From Acinetobacter gandensis (lineage in GTDB: Bacteria; Pseudomonadota; Gammaproteobacteria; Pseudomonadales; Moraxellaceae), in NCBI RefSeq assembly GCF_001678755.1, contig NZ_LZDS01000012.1:229767-293766 (forward strand): a stretch of DNA of 64,000 nt. Direction: 5' to 3'. Position 1 is the first letter of the stretch, and each line of letters starts with the position of its first letter. The notes under the pieces were generated by a model. It worked only from the letters and a program-made list of their open reading frames with translations. It was not told the origin of the DNA and did not search any database. Positions 29,595-39,184 of this stretch are shown in pieces. A program made the translations under genes and the position numbers.

Positions 29595-30998
29595 TTATTC
29601 TACACGTTCGCCATGTTGGCTTAAGTCAAGACCCATACGCTCGTCATCACCTTCAACACGGATACCAATCACGAGATCAATTACTTTTAAGATAATGAAT
29701 GTCATGATTGCTGAGTAGGCAACAGTTGCAAGGATACCTTCAACTTGAACCCATAATTGGTGTAATACGTTGCTTGGTGCGTTGTCGCCCATGATAAATT
29801 CACTTGCGAAGAATGCAGTTAGGATCGCACCAACAATACCGCCCACACCATGCAAACCAAAGGCATCTAAAGAGTCATCTGCTTTCAAAGCACGTTTCAG
29901 CGCTGTAATACCCCAGAAACATACCACACCACCGATTAAGCCCATTGCTAGCGCACCGCCAACAGTTACAAAACCTGCTGCTGGAGTAATCACAACGAGA
30001 CCCGCAATCGCACCAGATGCACCGCCCAACACAGACGCTTTACCACGTACTACTTTTTCAGTAATTAACCATGCGATTGCTGCTGCCGCTGCCGCAACTT
30101 GAGTTACCACCAAAGCATAACCTGCTGAGCCGTTCGCACCTAATGCAGAACCACCGTTGAAACCAAACCAACCAACCCATACAAGGCTTGCGCCGACAAC
30201 AGTTAAAGTAAGATTGTGTGGCGCCATTGATTCACGGCCTAACCCCATACGTTTACCTAGCATGTAGGCAGCCACTAAACCAGCAACACCCGAGTTAATA
30301 TGGACAACTGTACCACCGGCAAAGTCTAAGGCACCATCGTTACCTAACCAGCCGCCACCCCATACCCAGTGAGTAATTGGTGCATAGACAATAACACTCC
30401 AAATCGTAATGAATGCGACAAAAGCACCGAATTTCATACGCTCTGCAATCGAACCGCTAATAATGGCAACGGTAATGATGGCAAAAGTCATTTGGAAAAT
30501 TACAAAGAGAATTTCAGGAATTGTGCCCGATAATGCATCTGTGGTAATACCAGACAACATAAATTTGTCTAAGCTACCAATGAAAGCATTGCCTTCACCA
30601 AATGCTAGGGAATAACCCACGATCACCCAAGTCAGACTGACGATACCAGCGGCTACAAAACTGTGTGCCATCGTGCTAAGTACGTTTTTCTTACGAACCA
30701 TACCACCGTAGAATAGTGCTAAGCCTGGAATCGTCATCAATAATACAAGTGCGGTAGACACAAGAATCCACGCTGTATCACCTGTATCCAGCTTTGCTTC
30801 GTCTTCTGTAGGTGCTGGTGCTGTTTCAGCTGGAGCAACAACGGCCGCAGCTTCTTCTGTAGAACTTAATGTTGTTGTATCAGCAGTATCAACTACAGCT
30901 ACTGCTTCTGTTGGCGCTGTTGCGGACTCTTCAGCCCATGCAACAGAACCACCTAAAAGTGCACTGGACAAGCCGAGCGCAATTAGCATTTTTTTCAT
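29595..30998 (-). CDS. amtB: ammonium transporter AmtB
   Basis: An inner-membrane ammonium channel blocked by GlnK. A signal peptide (about residues 1-22) is followed by an unusual Ala/Thr/Glu/Pro-rich stretch to about residue 72, then eleven membrane segments. The twin pore histidines are in VVHINSGVAGL and GLHGVGGIVGA, and the conserved tryptophan region WVWGGGWLG is present. The length of 467 reflects the extended periplasmic N-terminus (E. coli AmtB is 428). It follows glnK by 62 bases. Confidence 0.95.
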   Translation of the reverse strand: MKKMLIALGLSSALLGGSVAWAEESATAPTEAVAVVDTADTTTLSSTEEAAAVVAPAETAPAPTEDEAKLDTGDTAWILVSTALVLLMTIPGLALFYGGMVRKKNVLSTMAHSFVAAGIVSLTWVIVGYSLAFGEGNAFIGSLDKFMLSGITTDALSGTIPEILFVIFQMTFAIITVAIISGSIAERMKFGAFVAFITIWSVIVYAPITHWVWGGGWLGNDGALDFAGGTVVHINSGVAGLVAAYMLGKRMGLGRESMAPHNLTLTVVGASLVWVGWFGFNGGSALGANGSAGYALVVTQVAAAAAAIAWLITEKVVRGKASVLGGASGAIAGLVVITPAAGFVTVGGALAMGLIGGVVCFWGITALKRALKADDSLDAFGLHGVGGIVGAILTAFFASEFIMGDNAPSNVLHQLWVQVEGILATVAYSAIMTFIILKVIDLVIGIRVEGDDERMGLDLSQHGERVE

Positions 30999-31060
30999 TC
31001 GTATCCCCCGACCTGATTTTTCTGAGTTATTAGCTACTCAGCAAACTTCGTGCCAATTTG

Positions 31061-31435
<375 letters not shown>

Positions 31436-31440
31436 TTATG

Positions 31441-31456
31441 TTCAATTTTCATGCCA
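31441..31456 (-). promoter_or_regulatory. candidate sigma-54 promoter of glnK-amtB
   Basis: The minus strand reads TGGCATGAAAATTGAA. This matches the TGGCAC-N5-TTGC pattern with the -24 GG and the exact ten-base distance to the -12 position, where GA replaces GC. Transcription would start about 30 bases before the glnK ATG. The missing -12 C lowers certainty. Confidence 0.45.
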
Positions 31457-31676
31457 GAATTACTAAAGTCGGGGGAAATTAGTGAAACCAGCATGAGATT
31501 TCTTTATAACCTATTTTATACGGATATTCTTGCGTATGGTCATAAAAATAGACGTTTTTACTAGAAGATTTACGATATTACTTATCGATTAAACCCATAT
31601 TTTAATCAAAGGACTAGGGAGTCTATGGCGGCAATGCTAAACTGCTGGCACCGATTCACCTGTATGGTCAAACATT

Positions 31677-31904
31677 ATGATTGAAACCTTATTACAAGCG
31701 ATATTAGAACAAGTCGATCAACCCAAAAAAGATTTAGAAAACAATCTGCGAGCCTTATTAAACGAAGCTGTCAGCAAAATGGATTTGGTTTCTAAAGATG
31801 AAATTGACCGTCAACGCACTGCACTGAATAATGCCAATTTACGTTTAAATGAATTACTCAAACACGTCGAAGCACTCGAACTAACAATTCAGAACAAAAA
31901 ATAA
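31677..31904 (+). CDS. ubiK: ubiquinone biosynthesis accessory factor UbiK
   Basis: A 75-residue BMFP-domain (YqiC-type) protein: an amphipathic N-terminal helix (MIETLLQAILEQV) followed by a long C-terminal coiled coil (LNNANLRLNELLKHVEALEL). UbiK works with UbiJ in the late aerobic ubiquinone steps. It is transcribed toward comM, 66 bases upstream of it; the ubiK-comM order is common in gammaproteobacteria. Confidence 0.88.
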   Translation: MIETLLQAILEQVDQPKKDLENNLRALLNEAVSKMDLVSKDEIDRQRTALNNANLRLNELLKHVEALELTIQNKK

Positions 31905-31970
31905 GCACCTTTTTAGTGCAACAAAAGACGCATAACGATTAAAAATAATGCACCATAACGGAACAATAAG

Positions 31971-33461
31971 ATGTCTTTTGCAAAAATCTATACTCGGGGT
32001 CTGCTCGGATTAAATGCACCCCAAATTGAAGTTGAAGTTCACGTCAGTCAAGGACTCCCTTCACTGACTATTGTGGGTTTACCCGAAGCAGCTGTACGTG
32101 AAAGTAAAGACCGAGTACGCTCTGCTATTATCAACAGTGGCTTTCAATTTCCAACCAAACGCCTCACAATCAACTTAGCTCCTGCGGACTTACCCAAAGA
32201 TGGCTCTCGCTTAGATTTGCCCATCGCCTTGGGAATTTTGATTGCCTCAGGACAACTCCCTGAAAATGCTGCGGACGGCTTCGAATTTATAGGTGAGCTG
32301 GCACTTGATGGTTTTTTACGCCCAATTCATGGCATTTTAAGCATCGCCATTGCCTGCCAACATGCAGCACATCACCTTGTACTTCCTGCTCAAAATGCAG
32401 ATGAAGCCGCTCAACTACCAGATTTCCAAGTCTTTCCCGCACAGCATTTAAAACAAGTTTGTGATCATTTAAACCAAGCTTTACCTTTATCAGCACATCA
32501 AACATCGAATATGCATCCACAGTATCACTCTGGCTTAGATTTAAGTGATGTAAAAGGACAACTCCGTCCACGACGTGCATTAGAAATAGCGGCAGCGGGT
32601 GGTCACTCTATCCTGTTTCGTGGCCCACCAGGCACAGGGAAAACGCTTTTGGCTTCACGCTTGGCCAGCATCTTACCTCCACTCAATACGCAAGAAAATT
32701 TAGAAGTTGCGAGTATCTATTCTATTTCAGGTGCTAGCCATCATTTTGGCCAGCGGCCATTTCGCGCACCACACCATACAGCGTCTGCGATCGCACTGGT
32801 TGGCGGTGGCTCGAATCCAAAGCCCGGTGAAATAACCTTGGCACATTTAGGTGTGTTATTTTTAGATGAGTTACCTGAGTTTGACCGAAAAGTTTTGGAA
32901 GTATTAAGACAACCACTGGAATCTAAAGAAATTGTCATTTCTAGAGCTTCAAGGCAAATCACCTTTCCAGCCAATTTCCAACTGATTGCGGCGATGAACC
33001 CCTGCCCCTGTGGCTACGCCTTTAACCAAGATAGCCGCTGCCAATGTAGTAACGAAAGTATTAAACGCTATCAAAACCGTATTTCAGGTCCATTATTAGA
33101 TCGTATTGATTTACATATAGATGTCCCGCCACTGGCAGCGCATGAATTACAAAGTTCGCAAGAGGTTGAAAACTCAAGTACGGTTAGGCATCGTGTCATT
33201 CAAGCTTATGAATTACAAATAGAGCGTCAGCAAAAATCCAATATGGCACTGACGCCGACGCAATTGGAGCAACAAGCAGTTTTGGATGCTACTGCACAGA
33301 ATATTTTACAGTTAGCCCAGCAGAGAATGAATTTATCTGCGCGTGCCTATCATCGGGTGTTACGTGTTGCCAGAACCATTGCCGACTTGGCTCAAAGTGA
33401 ACACATTAAAGCTCAACACGTTTCTGAAGCGCTGTCCTATCGAAGCCAACTCAATGCTTAA
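31971..33461 (+). CDS. comM: competence helicase ComM (YifB family)
   Basis: A hexameric AAA+ helicase that drives branch migration when transformed DNA recombines. It has an N-terminal ChlI/Lon-like domain (residues 1-170), Walker A GPPGTGKT (218-225), the Walker B region LGVLFLDELPEF, a zinc-like MNPCPCG...CQCS segment and a C-terminal Mg-chelatase lid. The 496-residue frame is uninterrupted. In A. baumannii comM is the usual target of AbaR resistance islands; here there is no insertion or 5-bp duplication. Confidence 0.94.
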   Translation: MSFAKIYTRGLLGLNAPQIEVEVHVSQGLPSLTIVGLPEAAVRESKDRVRSAIINSGFQFPTKRLTINLAPADLPKDGSRLDLPIALGILIASGQLPENAADGFEFIGELALDGFLRPIHGILSIAIACQHAAHHLVLPAQNADEAAQLPDFQVFPAQHLKQVCDHLNQALPLSAHQTSNMHPQYHSGLDLSDVKGQLRPRRALEIAAAGGHSILFRGPPGTGKTLLASRLASILPPLNTQENLEVASIYSISGASHHFGQRPFRAPHHTASAIALVGGGSNPKPGEITLAHLGVLFLDELPEFDRKVLEVLRQPLESKEIVISRASRQITFPANFQLIAAMNPCPCGYAFNQDSRCQCSNESIKRYQNRISGPLLDRIDLHIDVPPLAAHELQSSQEVENSSTVRHRVIQAYELQIERQQKSNMALTPTQLEQQAVLDATAQNILQLAQQRMNLSARAYHRVLRVARTIADLAQSEHIKAQHVSEALSYRSQLNA

Positions 33462-33491
33462 AAAAATGGCGACCTAAGGTCGCCATTTTTA
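33462..33491 (+). terminator. intrinsic terminator between comM and the TorF-type gene
   Basis: A perfect 13-bp stem, AAAAATGGCGACC (33462-33474) with GGTCGCCATTTTT (33478-33490), has a TAA loop. It is symmetric enough to work for both convergent genes. Confidence 0.93.
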
Positions 33492-33504
33492 ATGCTCTTT
33501 AAAA

Positions 33505-34242
33505 TTAGAATTCGTATTTCAAACCAAATACGACTTTATTCTTTTGTTTTTCATCCGCACGGTCATAACCACCAACTGTGTAATTCATGCTTGCGGTAAC
33601 ACCTGTATCTGCTAAAGGCTTGCTTAGACCAATATCAAAGTGACGGAAACCAAAGCTTTCTGTTGTTCCTAAATTATCTTCAAAATCACCTGAATCTTGA
33701 TATGCATATAAACCAAGCGCGGTATCTAGACTGAAGTCTTTAGGAAGTGCATAGCTATATGATGCTTTGATATAAGTATCACCTGCATTACCCCATGAAA
33801 CATCTTCAAGCAAAGTTTGCGCTGTTAAGCCAAAATCTTTATAGCTTAGCCCAAGCATTGTTTCTAAACCGTTTGCATCACTTGTATCAATATCATAGTA
33901 ATAGTAGTAAGTTAGACCTGCTGTGTAACCAAGATCATCATTAATTGAACCGTTATAGCCCGCATAAAAATCATTTTCAAAACCATTCGGTAGGTCATCA
34001 CCATAGTTTAATGTTGAACCCCACCAACCTACATAGAAGCCTGATGCATGGCTATAATCCAAACCACCTTGGATTGTCGCATCTTTATTTTCAGGCACAT
34101 TGGTAATACCACGTAAGTTATAGCTAGATAATACCCCGATATTTCCAGAAATCGTATGTTCCGAAGCTGGCGCTTCAGCGAATGTGAACGTTGAAGCTGC
34201 GCCTAGTACAGCAAGAGATAAAGCTTTAAATGCAAATTTCAT
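33505..34242 (-). CDS. TorF-family (Gcw_chp) putative outer-membrane porin
   Basis: A 245-residue exported protein: signal peptide MKFAFKALSLAVLGAASTFTFA, then repeated beta-strand pairs with aromatic ends and a terminal Phe (VVFGLKYEF), typical of a small beta barrel. The start of the mature part (SGNIGVLSSYNLRGIT...IQGGLDYSHASGFYVGWWGSTLNY) matches the TorF/Gcw_chp family of unknown function. ATG 34242 has a GGGGG run upstream. It is paralogous to the next gene on the left-facing strand (34642-35409). Confidence 0.82.
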   Translation of the reverse strand: MKFAFKALSLAVLGAASTFTFAEAPASEHTISGNIGVLSSYNLRGITNVPENKDATIQGGLDYSHASGFYVGWWGSTLNYGDDLPNGFENDFYAGYNGSINDDLGYTAGLTYYYYYDIDTSDANGLETMLGLSYKDFGLTAQTLLEDVSWGNAGDTYIKASYSYALPKDFSLDTALGLYAYQDSGDFEDNLGTTESFGFRHFDIGLSKPLADTGVTASMNYTVGGYDRADEKQKNKVVFGLKYEF

Positions 34243-34641
34243 TATGGATTCCCCCACATCGTGCTACGACGTATTTTTGGTTATTTCGTTTAACTCATGG
34301 AGGTATCTGCAATCACTGTGCCAACATTTTTAAAACCCGTCATTTATCTGATGGTTTTAAATTTAAATTAGCCAAAAAAAATTTTTATTGCATTGTTTTT
34401 TATAGTTATTATTAAAAATAAAAATTAATAAAGATCCTCATCCTACACATTAAAAAAGTAATAACTTAGTTTATTGAGTCGAATTTCTAAGCTACATACC
34501 AATATGTAACAGCATTTTAAAAATGCGCTTTTTTGAGTACATTATTTCAACAGCGCCCAGAAAATTGCATAAAAAAAGTGCACAATTGGATTGCACACTT
34601 TTCTATCTTAGTTTTAGCTTTAAATAATAAACATCATTTGC
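34243..34641. other. 399-base AT-rich spacer between the two TorF-type genes
   Basis: It holds the upstream region of the first TorF-type gene and the terminator of the second. A 9-bp inverted repeat (TTTAAAACC at 34329-34337, GGTTTTAAA at 34353-34361) lies about 90 bases before the first gene's start. No coding sequence is apparent and I could not place a convincing promoter. Confidence 0.5.
34571..34605 (-). terminator. intrinsic terminator after the second TorF-type gene
   Basis: The arms around 34575-34587 and 34590-34601 pair over about 12 bases with two G-U pairs. They are followed on the minus strand by a seven-T run. Confidence 0.75.
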
Positions 34642-35409
34642 TTAGAACGAATAAGTAAGTCCAACCACGACGTTATCATCGAGGCGCTCACCTTCACGGT
34701 CTTTACCACCCCAAACATAGTCGGACATAAATTCAATACCCGTATCAGCTAAAGGCTTACTTACACCAAGACGTGCTTCAGTAAATACAACATCTTCAGT
34801 TGTGCTTAATAAGCTGTCGTCACGACTGTCATTAAAAACTGATACGCCGACAGCACTATTTAAAGACACATCATATGGAAGTACATAACTATATGCTGCG
34901 TTCAGATATACATCCCCAGCATTGCCATAGCTTACATCCGACAAAAGCACACCAATACCCACAGTTAAATCTTTGTATGTCACATCATTTAAAAATTCCA
35001 CACCCGTAGTACGGCGCTTTTCAGAGCGATCTTCATTATAAATCGAGCCACCACCTTGGTAGACATACGCCATAACTTGCGATTTATAACTCAGGTTTTC
35101 ATTTAATTCACGGCCATAACCCACATAAAAGTCATGTTCAAAACCATGTGACTGAGTGTCATCAGTTGGGTCATAATTTAATGTCGAACCCCAATAGCCT
35201 GCAAAAAACCCACTATTATGGCCATACTCTAAACCTGCCTGTACAGCAGGCTTATCATTTTCTTCGCTACCACGATAAATGTATTTATTCACTACACCCA
35301 AACTGCCTGACCACGCCCCATTAGCTTGAGTTTCATCAGCTGCAAATGCAGAAATTGAACCCAAAGCAAATAATGTTGCTAATACTGTTTTTTTATAGAG
35401 TTGATTCAT
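34642..35409 (-). CDS. TorF-family (Gcw_chp) putative outer-membrane porin, second copy
   Basis: A 255-residue exported protein with signal peptide (MNQLYKKTVLATLFALGSISAFA) and the same fold pattern as its neighbour: GVVNKYIYRGSEEN, then GFFAGYWGSTLNY, GFEHDFYVGYGR, LADTGIEF and a final Phe (VVGLTYSF). Sequence identity between the two looks only moderate, so the duplication is old. The transported substrate is unknown. It has its own terminator, so the two copies are probably separate transcripts. Confidence 0.82.
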   Translation of the reverse strand: MNQLYKKTVLATLFALGSISAFAADETQANGAWSGSLGVVNKYIYRGSEENDKPAVQAGLEYGHNSGFFAGYWGSTLNYDPTDDTQSHGFEHDFYVGYGRELNENLSYKSQVMAYVYQGGGSIYNEDRSEKRRTTGVEFLNDVTYKDLTVGIGVLLSDVSYGNAGDVYLNAAYSYVLPYDVSLNSAVGVSVFNDSRDDSLLSTTEDVVFTEARLGVSKPLADTGIEFMSDYVWGGKDREGERLDDNVVVGLTYSF

Positions 35410-36146
35410 GTTGTGCCTACATCAAACCCTGAGCGGATTCGGCTTTGTGAAAAATTAGCGCCGATTTTAATGCTTTTTCACTTGCTGTATAGATTTTTTT
35501 TGCTGTTTATTTAAACTTTTTATCAATTTTTTAATTAATAAACAGCATGATACTTATACAGTATAGTAAAAAACAAACCTATGATTTTGGATACAATTTA
35601 CTAAGCACTTAAATATATAAGAAGAATAAGCAACTGTTCTTATTCCTTAAAATTTCACGTTCTATTTCAGCTTGTTCCAAACGAAATGAATATGAGGTTT
35701 TTAGTTATTATTTTTTGCTTAAACCTATTGGTTAAACTAATCTTTGATAGTCAAATTTCATCTCAATCGTCTTAGACAAATTTCTAAATTCAGTTACTCA
35801 ATTTGTCAGCCAAGTTTGACTATTTGAACATTTTTAAATTGTCATTTTTTAAAAAACTTACTTATCAATTGGTTGTATATTAATCAAATTGCTTTTTTTA
35901 ACATTTATTATATTTTTTTATGCTAAGTACCCCATAAATAACTCTTTAAGAATAAATATATTGATGTTTTATAAACTATTCCTTTAACAACAAACACATA
36001 CATAATTTCACTTAGCTTTTAAATTGCAATATATCGGGAAAAGTCATAACTTTAGTGTAATAAGCGCATTAAAAATAGTGATTTTTTTAAGAAAAAATAT
36101 ACAATCGCACTACATATTAACCAAATTTGCATGAGGCTCTCTCCCA
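35410..36146. other. 737-base AT-rich region between divergent porin genes
   Basis: No open reading frame of note on either strand. It must contain the promoters of the TorF-type gene (leftward) and the OprD-type porin (rightward). A TACAAT hexamer about 45 bases before the porin start is a weak -10 candidate. A short inverted repeat, GAATAAG (35624-35630) / CTTATTC (35639-35645), is present. The length is unusual for this compact genome and may host long regulatory regions or an unannotated RNA. Confidence 0.5.
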
Positions 36147-37487
36147 ATGCTTAAAGCTCAACAACTAACACTTGCAGTATTAGTAAACGCTGCTCTTATT
36201 TCTACTGCTTTTGCTAGCGAACAAAGTGAATCTAAAGGCTTTGTGGAAGATGCTGAAGGTACAGTTCTGTTTCGTACCGGTTATTTAAGTCGTGATAAAA
36301 AGAATTACACTGATAACCAGACAGGTGAACGTAAAGTCGTTACTGATACAAGCTCAGCTGCTCAAACTGCTATGTTTAAGTTAGATTCTGGCTTTACTAA
36401 AGGTGTTGTGGGCTTTGGTGCAGGTATTATCGGTGATGCATCTTTTAAACTAGGTGACAATAAACATGCTGGTAATGGCATGATTCCACGTGAAACAGCT
36501 TTAAATGATGAAGGTATTCCTACCAAAGGGATTGGCGATACTTATGATCACTGGGCTCGTGGTGGTGCTTATGTAAAAGCGCGTGTATCGAATACGACCG
36601 CTGTATATGGTACTCAGGTTTTAGATCTTCCTGTATTAGCTTCAAATACTGCTCGTCTAGTTCCTGAATACTTTGAAGGCCTGCTGGTTACCAGCAATGA
36701 AATTGAAAACTTGTCTCTGACAGCTGGTAAATTCACGAAGAACCAATATTCTGACCAGATCAACAGTGATGGTAACGAACTTGATCGTGCTATTGTTTGG
36801 GGTGCAAAATATAAATTTAATGATGCCTTAAATGCATCTTATTATGGTGTAGATATTAAGGATAAACTGGATCGTCATTATATCAATGCGAACTATAGCT
36901 ATGCCTTAGCGAATGATAGTACTTTGACTCATGATTTCAGTGCCTACCATACTGAATTTGAACCTGGTACAACATACTCTTCTACTGTTGCAGATCCAAA
37001 GACACAAGATACTCGGAACACTATTTGGGCTATCTCATCTACATATAGCAAAGATGTACATAACGTAATGTTAGCCTACCAACAAAACTTCGGTAATGTT
37101 GGTTATGATTACGGTAGTAATGCTGACGGCGGTCAAAGTATCTACCTACCAAACTCATACCTTTCTGATTTTATTGGTAATGATGAAAAATCTGTTCAGC
37201 TTCAATATAGCTACAACTTCAAAAACCATGGCTTACCAGGTTTAAACTGGACTACTGCCTATGTCTATGGCTGGGACATCAATGTAAATAACTCAGCTAA
37301 AGACGGACAAGAACGTGAGTTCTTTAACCAGGTTAAGTACACTGCTCAATCTGGCTTTGCTAAAGATGCCAGCTTGCGTCTTCGTCACTCATACTACCGT
37401 GCAAGTGATAACTACCAAGCGGGTAACTACATTGGTGACACCAATGAATGGCGTATCTGGTTAGATATTCCTGTAAAATTATTCTAA
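36147..37487 (+). CDS. OprD-family outer-membrane porin
   Basis: A 446-residue outer-membrane channel. A signal peptide ending in AFA is followed by family features: GFVEDAEGTVLFRTGYLSRDKKN, GVVGFGAGIIGDASFKLG, the YDHWARGGAYVKARVSNT region and a C-terminal strand with terminal Phe (DIPVKLF). OprD/Occ channels admit small carboxylates or basic amino acids and, in some cases, carbapenems; the substrate of this one cannot be read from sequence. It is monocistronic, with a strong terminator. Confidence 0.88.
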   Translation: MLKAQQLTLAVLVNAALISTAFASEQSESKGFVEDAEGTVLFRTGYLSRDKKNYTDNQTGERKVVTDTSSAAQTAMFKLDSGFTKGVVGFGAGIIGDASFKLGDNKHAGNGMIPRETALNDEGIPTKGIGDTYDHWARGGAYVKARVSNTTAVYGTQVLDLPVLASNTARLVPEYFEGLLVTSNEIENLSLTAGKFTKNQYSDQINSDGNELDRAIVWGAKYKFNDALNASYYGVDIKDKLDRHYINANYSYALANDSTLTHDFSAYHTEFEPGTTYSSTVADPKTQDTRNTIWAISSTYSKDVHNVMLAYQQNFGNVGYDYGSNADGGQSIYLPNSYLSDFIGNDEKSVQLQYSYNFKNHGLPGLNWTTAYVYGWDINVNNSAKDGQEREFFNQVKYTAQSGFAKDASLRLRHSYYRASDNYQAGNYIGDTNEWRIWLDIPVKLF

Positions 37488-37508
37488 TTTACAGAAATTT
37501 AAAGCCAT

Positions 37509-37541
37509 AAAAAAACCTGCACAATGTGCAGGTTTTTTTAT
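37509..37541 (+). terminator. intrinsic terminator between the OprD-type porin and ppa
   Basis: A perfect 14-bp stem, AAAAAAACCTGCAC (37509-37522) with GTGCAGGTTTTTTT (37526-37539), has an AAT loop. It is symmetric and serves both convergent genes. Confidence 0.95.
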
Positions 37542-37577
37542 TCAGGTCTTAAAACTATGGCCTAAATAACAAAGCAA

Positions 37578-38114
37578 CTATTTGTTTGCTTCCGCATAAG
37601 CTGCAATTGAGCTTAGTACTTCTTGTTTTGCAACATCAGCACCTTCCCAACCACTTAACTTAACCCATTTACCTGGTTCTAAGTCTTTGTAGTGTTGGAA
37701 GAAGTGTTCGATTTGGCTGATCAATAATGGAGGAAGGTCAGTATATTCTTGAACATCTTTGTAGATTGGAGTCAGTTTGTCGTGTGGAACTGCAACCAGT
37801 TTCGCATCAACACCACCGTCGTCTTCCATGTTCAGTTTGCCCACAGGACGGCAACGAATCACTGAACCTGGCTCTACTGGGTGTGGAGTCACAACCAATA
37901 CGTCTAGAGGGTCACCATCTAGAGATAAAGTATTCGGTACATAACCATAGTTTGCTGGGTAGAACATTGCTGTACCCATGAAACGGTCTACGAATAATGC
38001 ATCTGAATCTTTGTCAATTTCGTATTTGATTGGTGCTGCATTTGCAGGAATTTCAATAATGACATAGATGTCGTTCGGTGCGTCTTTACCTGCTGGGATA
38101 TTGCTGTAGCTCAT
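37578..38114 (-). CDS. ppa: inorganic pyrophosphatase (family I)
   Basis: A cytosolic Mg-dependent enzyme that hydrolyses pyrophosphate. The catalytic block [21 protein letters not shown] carries the conserved metal-binding aspartates (DGDPLD), with [17 protein letters not shown] before it and [12 protein letters not shown] after it. The length of 178 matches E. coli Ppa (176). It stands alone between terminators. Confidence 0.96.
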   Translation of the reverse strand: MSYSNIPAGKDAPNDIYVIIEIPANAAPIKYEIDKDSDALFVDRFMGTAMFYPANYGYVPNTLSLDGDPLDVLVVTPHPVEPGSVIRCRPVGKLNMEDDGGVDAKLVAVPHDKLTPIYKDVQEYTDLPPLLISQIEHFFQHYKDLEPGKWVKLSGWEGADVAKQEVLSSIAAYAEANK

Positions 38115-38231
38115 AGCATCACTCTTTAAACTAGGTTAAATCTTTTTAAGTCGGCACAATTATAACGTTTTTACAGCTTTTTTTGTGATTTTACATCGAC
38201 AGCCAATGATTTAATCAGAGCATCAATAAGA

Positions 38232-38630
38232 TTAGCTCAGTTTAATCACCAGCAGCAGTAAACATATTGGACACAGCATCGACAGTGTCCAAATGATTGA
38301 ACGCAAGGTTGCCCAGTTAGCCAAGTAACATACGCCATAAATAACCCTTAAAACCAAATAGGCAATACCAAAGGTCATGATAAATTGCTGCTGAATCACC
38401 ATATATTCAGCCATTAAAATAGCCGCAATAAATAACGGAAGGCTTTCAAAACTGTTTTGCTGAACAGCATTAGCACGGCTCGCAAGCCCAGTCGATTTTG
38501 CTAAAACCTCTCGAGGATGCTGATTATCACTCGACTTAAAGCCAGCTGCTTTTTTTGCAATAAAGGTAAAAGCATAAGGTAGTAAACACGCTCCTAAAAT
38601 GAGATAGATGATCCCACTGATGCTTTGCAT
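38232..38630 (-). CDS. MAPEG-family membrane protein
   Basis: A 132-residue protein with four hydrophobic segments and the MAPEG features RANAVQQNSFESLPLFIAAI and RVIYGVCYLANWATLRSIIW. The bacterial members are poorly characterised; eukaryotic members act in eicosanoid and glutathione metabolism. ATG 38630 (MQSISG) is chosen because the upstream in-frame 42 residues lack membrane-protein character and would overlap the divergent gene. Confidence 0.8.
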   Translation of the reverse strand: MQSISGIIYLILGACLLPYAFTFIAKKAAGFKSSDNQHPREVLAKSTGLASRANAVQQNSFESLPLFIAAILMAEYMVIQQQFIMTFGIAYLVLRVIYGVCYLANWATLRSIIWTLSMLCPICLLLLVIKLS

Positions 38631-38738
38631 GTGTTTTTTCTCAGGAAGATTTTTATAGCTGCTATGATAGCATGGCGTTTCGTGAATAAATTTTGTTAAA
38701 TATAGTGTTTTTACTATCGGCAGATGAAAGGATCCCCT

Positions 38739-39128
38739 ATGAGCAGTCCTGATCAAGACAAATTATTTGAAGTGCTTGAACAGCAAAAACTCCATCAGCA
38801 ACGTGTCGATCGCGTGTTAAAAATCGTTATTCCAATTACTGCATTTTTACTGGCAGTTATTTGCGCTAATCTGAATATTTGGTCGACTGTACTCAGCTTT
38901 GTCATGATGTGGATTGCCTTTTATGCTGTATCTATCAAACAACTTCCGCTGTGGCATTGGGTCATTGTTATTGCGCTATATTGCCTCATCGACAATATTT
39001 TGACATATGGTAGCTACAATCAATCTGGATTTAGCCGTCAATTTGGGGCAATGTTTATTTTCTTAGGTGTATTTGGTGTTGGGCGTCGTTACTTTGATCG
39101 CTGGTCAATGAACAAAGGAAAATTATAA
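38739..39128 (+). CDS. small inner-membrane protein of unknown function
   Basis: A 129-residue protein: a hydrophilic N-terminal 30 residues (heptad-like EVLEQQKLHQQRVDRVLK), three or four membrane segments between about residues 33 and 118, and a basic tail. ATG 38739 has AAGGA seven bases upstream. It is divergent from the MAPEG gene and convergent with fadD, with a strong terminator. I do not recognise the family. Confidence 0.75.
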   Translation: MSSPDQDKLFEVLEQQKLHQQRVDRVLKIVIPITAFLLAVICANLNIWSTVLSFVMMWIAFYAVSIKQLPLWHWVIVIALYCLIDNILTYGSYNQSGFSRQFGAMFIFLGVFGVGRRYFDRWSMNKGKL

Positions 39129-39145
39129 TTTTCACACTAGCAAAT

Positions 39146-39173
39146 AAAAAAGCGCCCAAAGGCGCTTTTTTTA
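39146..39173 (+). terminator. intrinsic terminator between the 129-aa gene and fadD
   Basis: The stem AAAAAAGCGCC (39146-39156) / GGCGCTTTTTT (39161-39171) has a CAAA loop; it can act in both directions. Confidence 0.93.
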
Positions 39174-39184
39174 TATGAGCTAAA

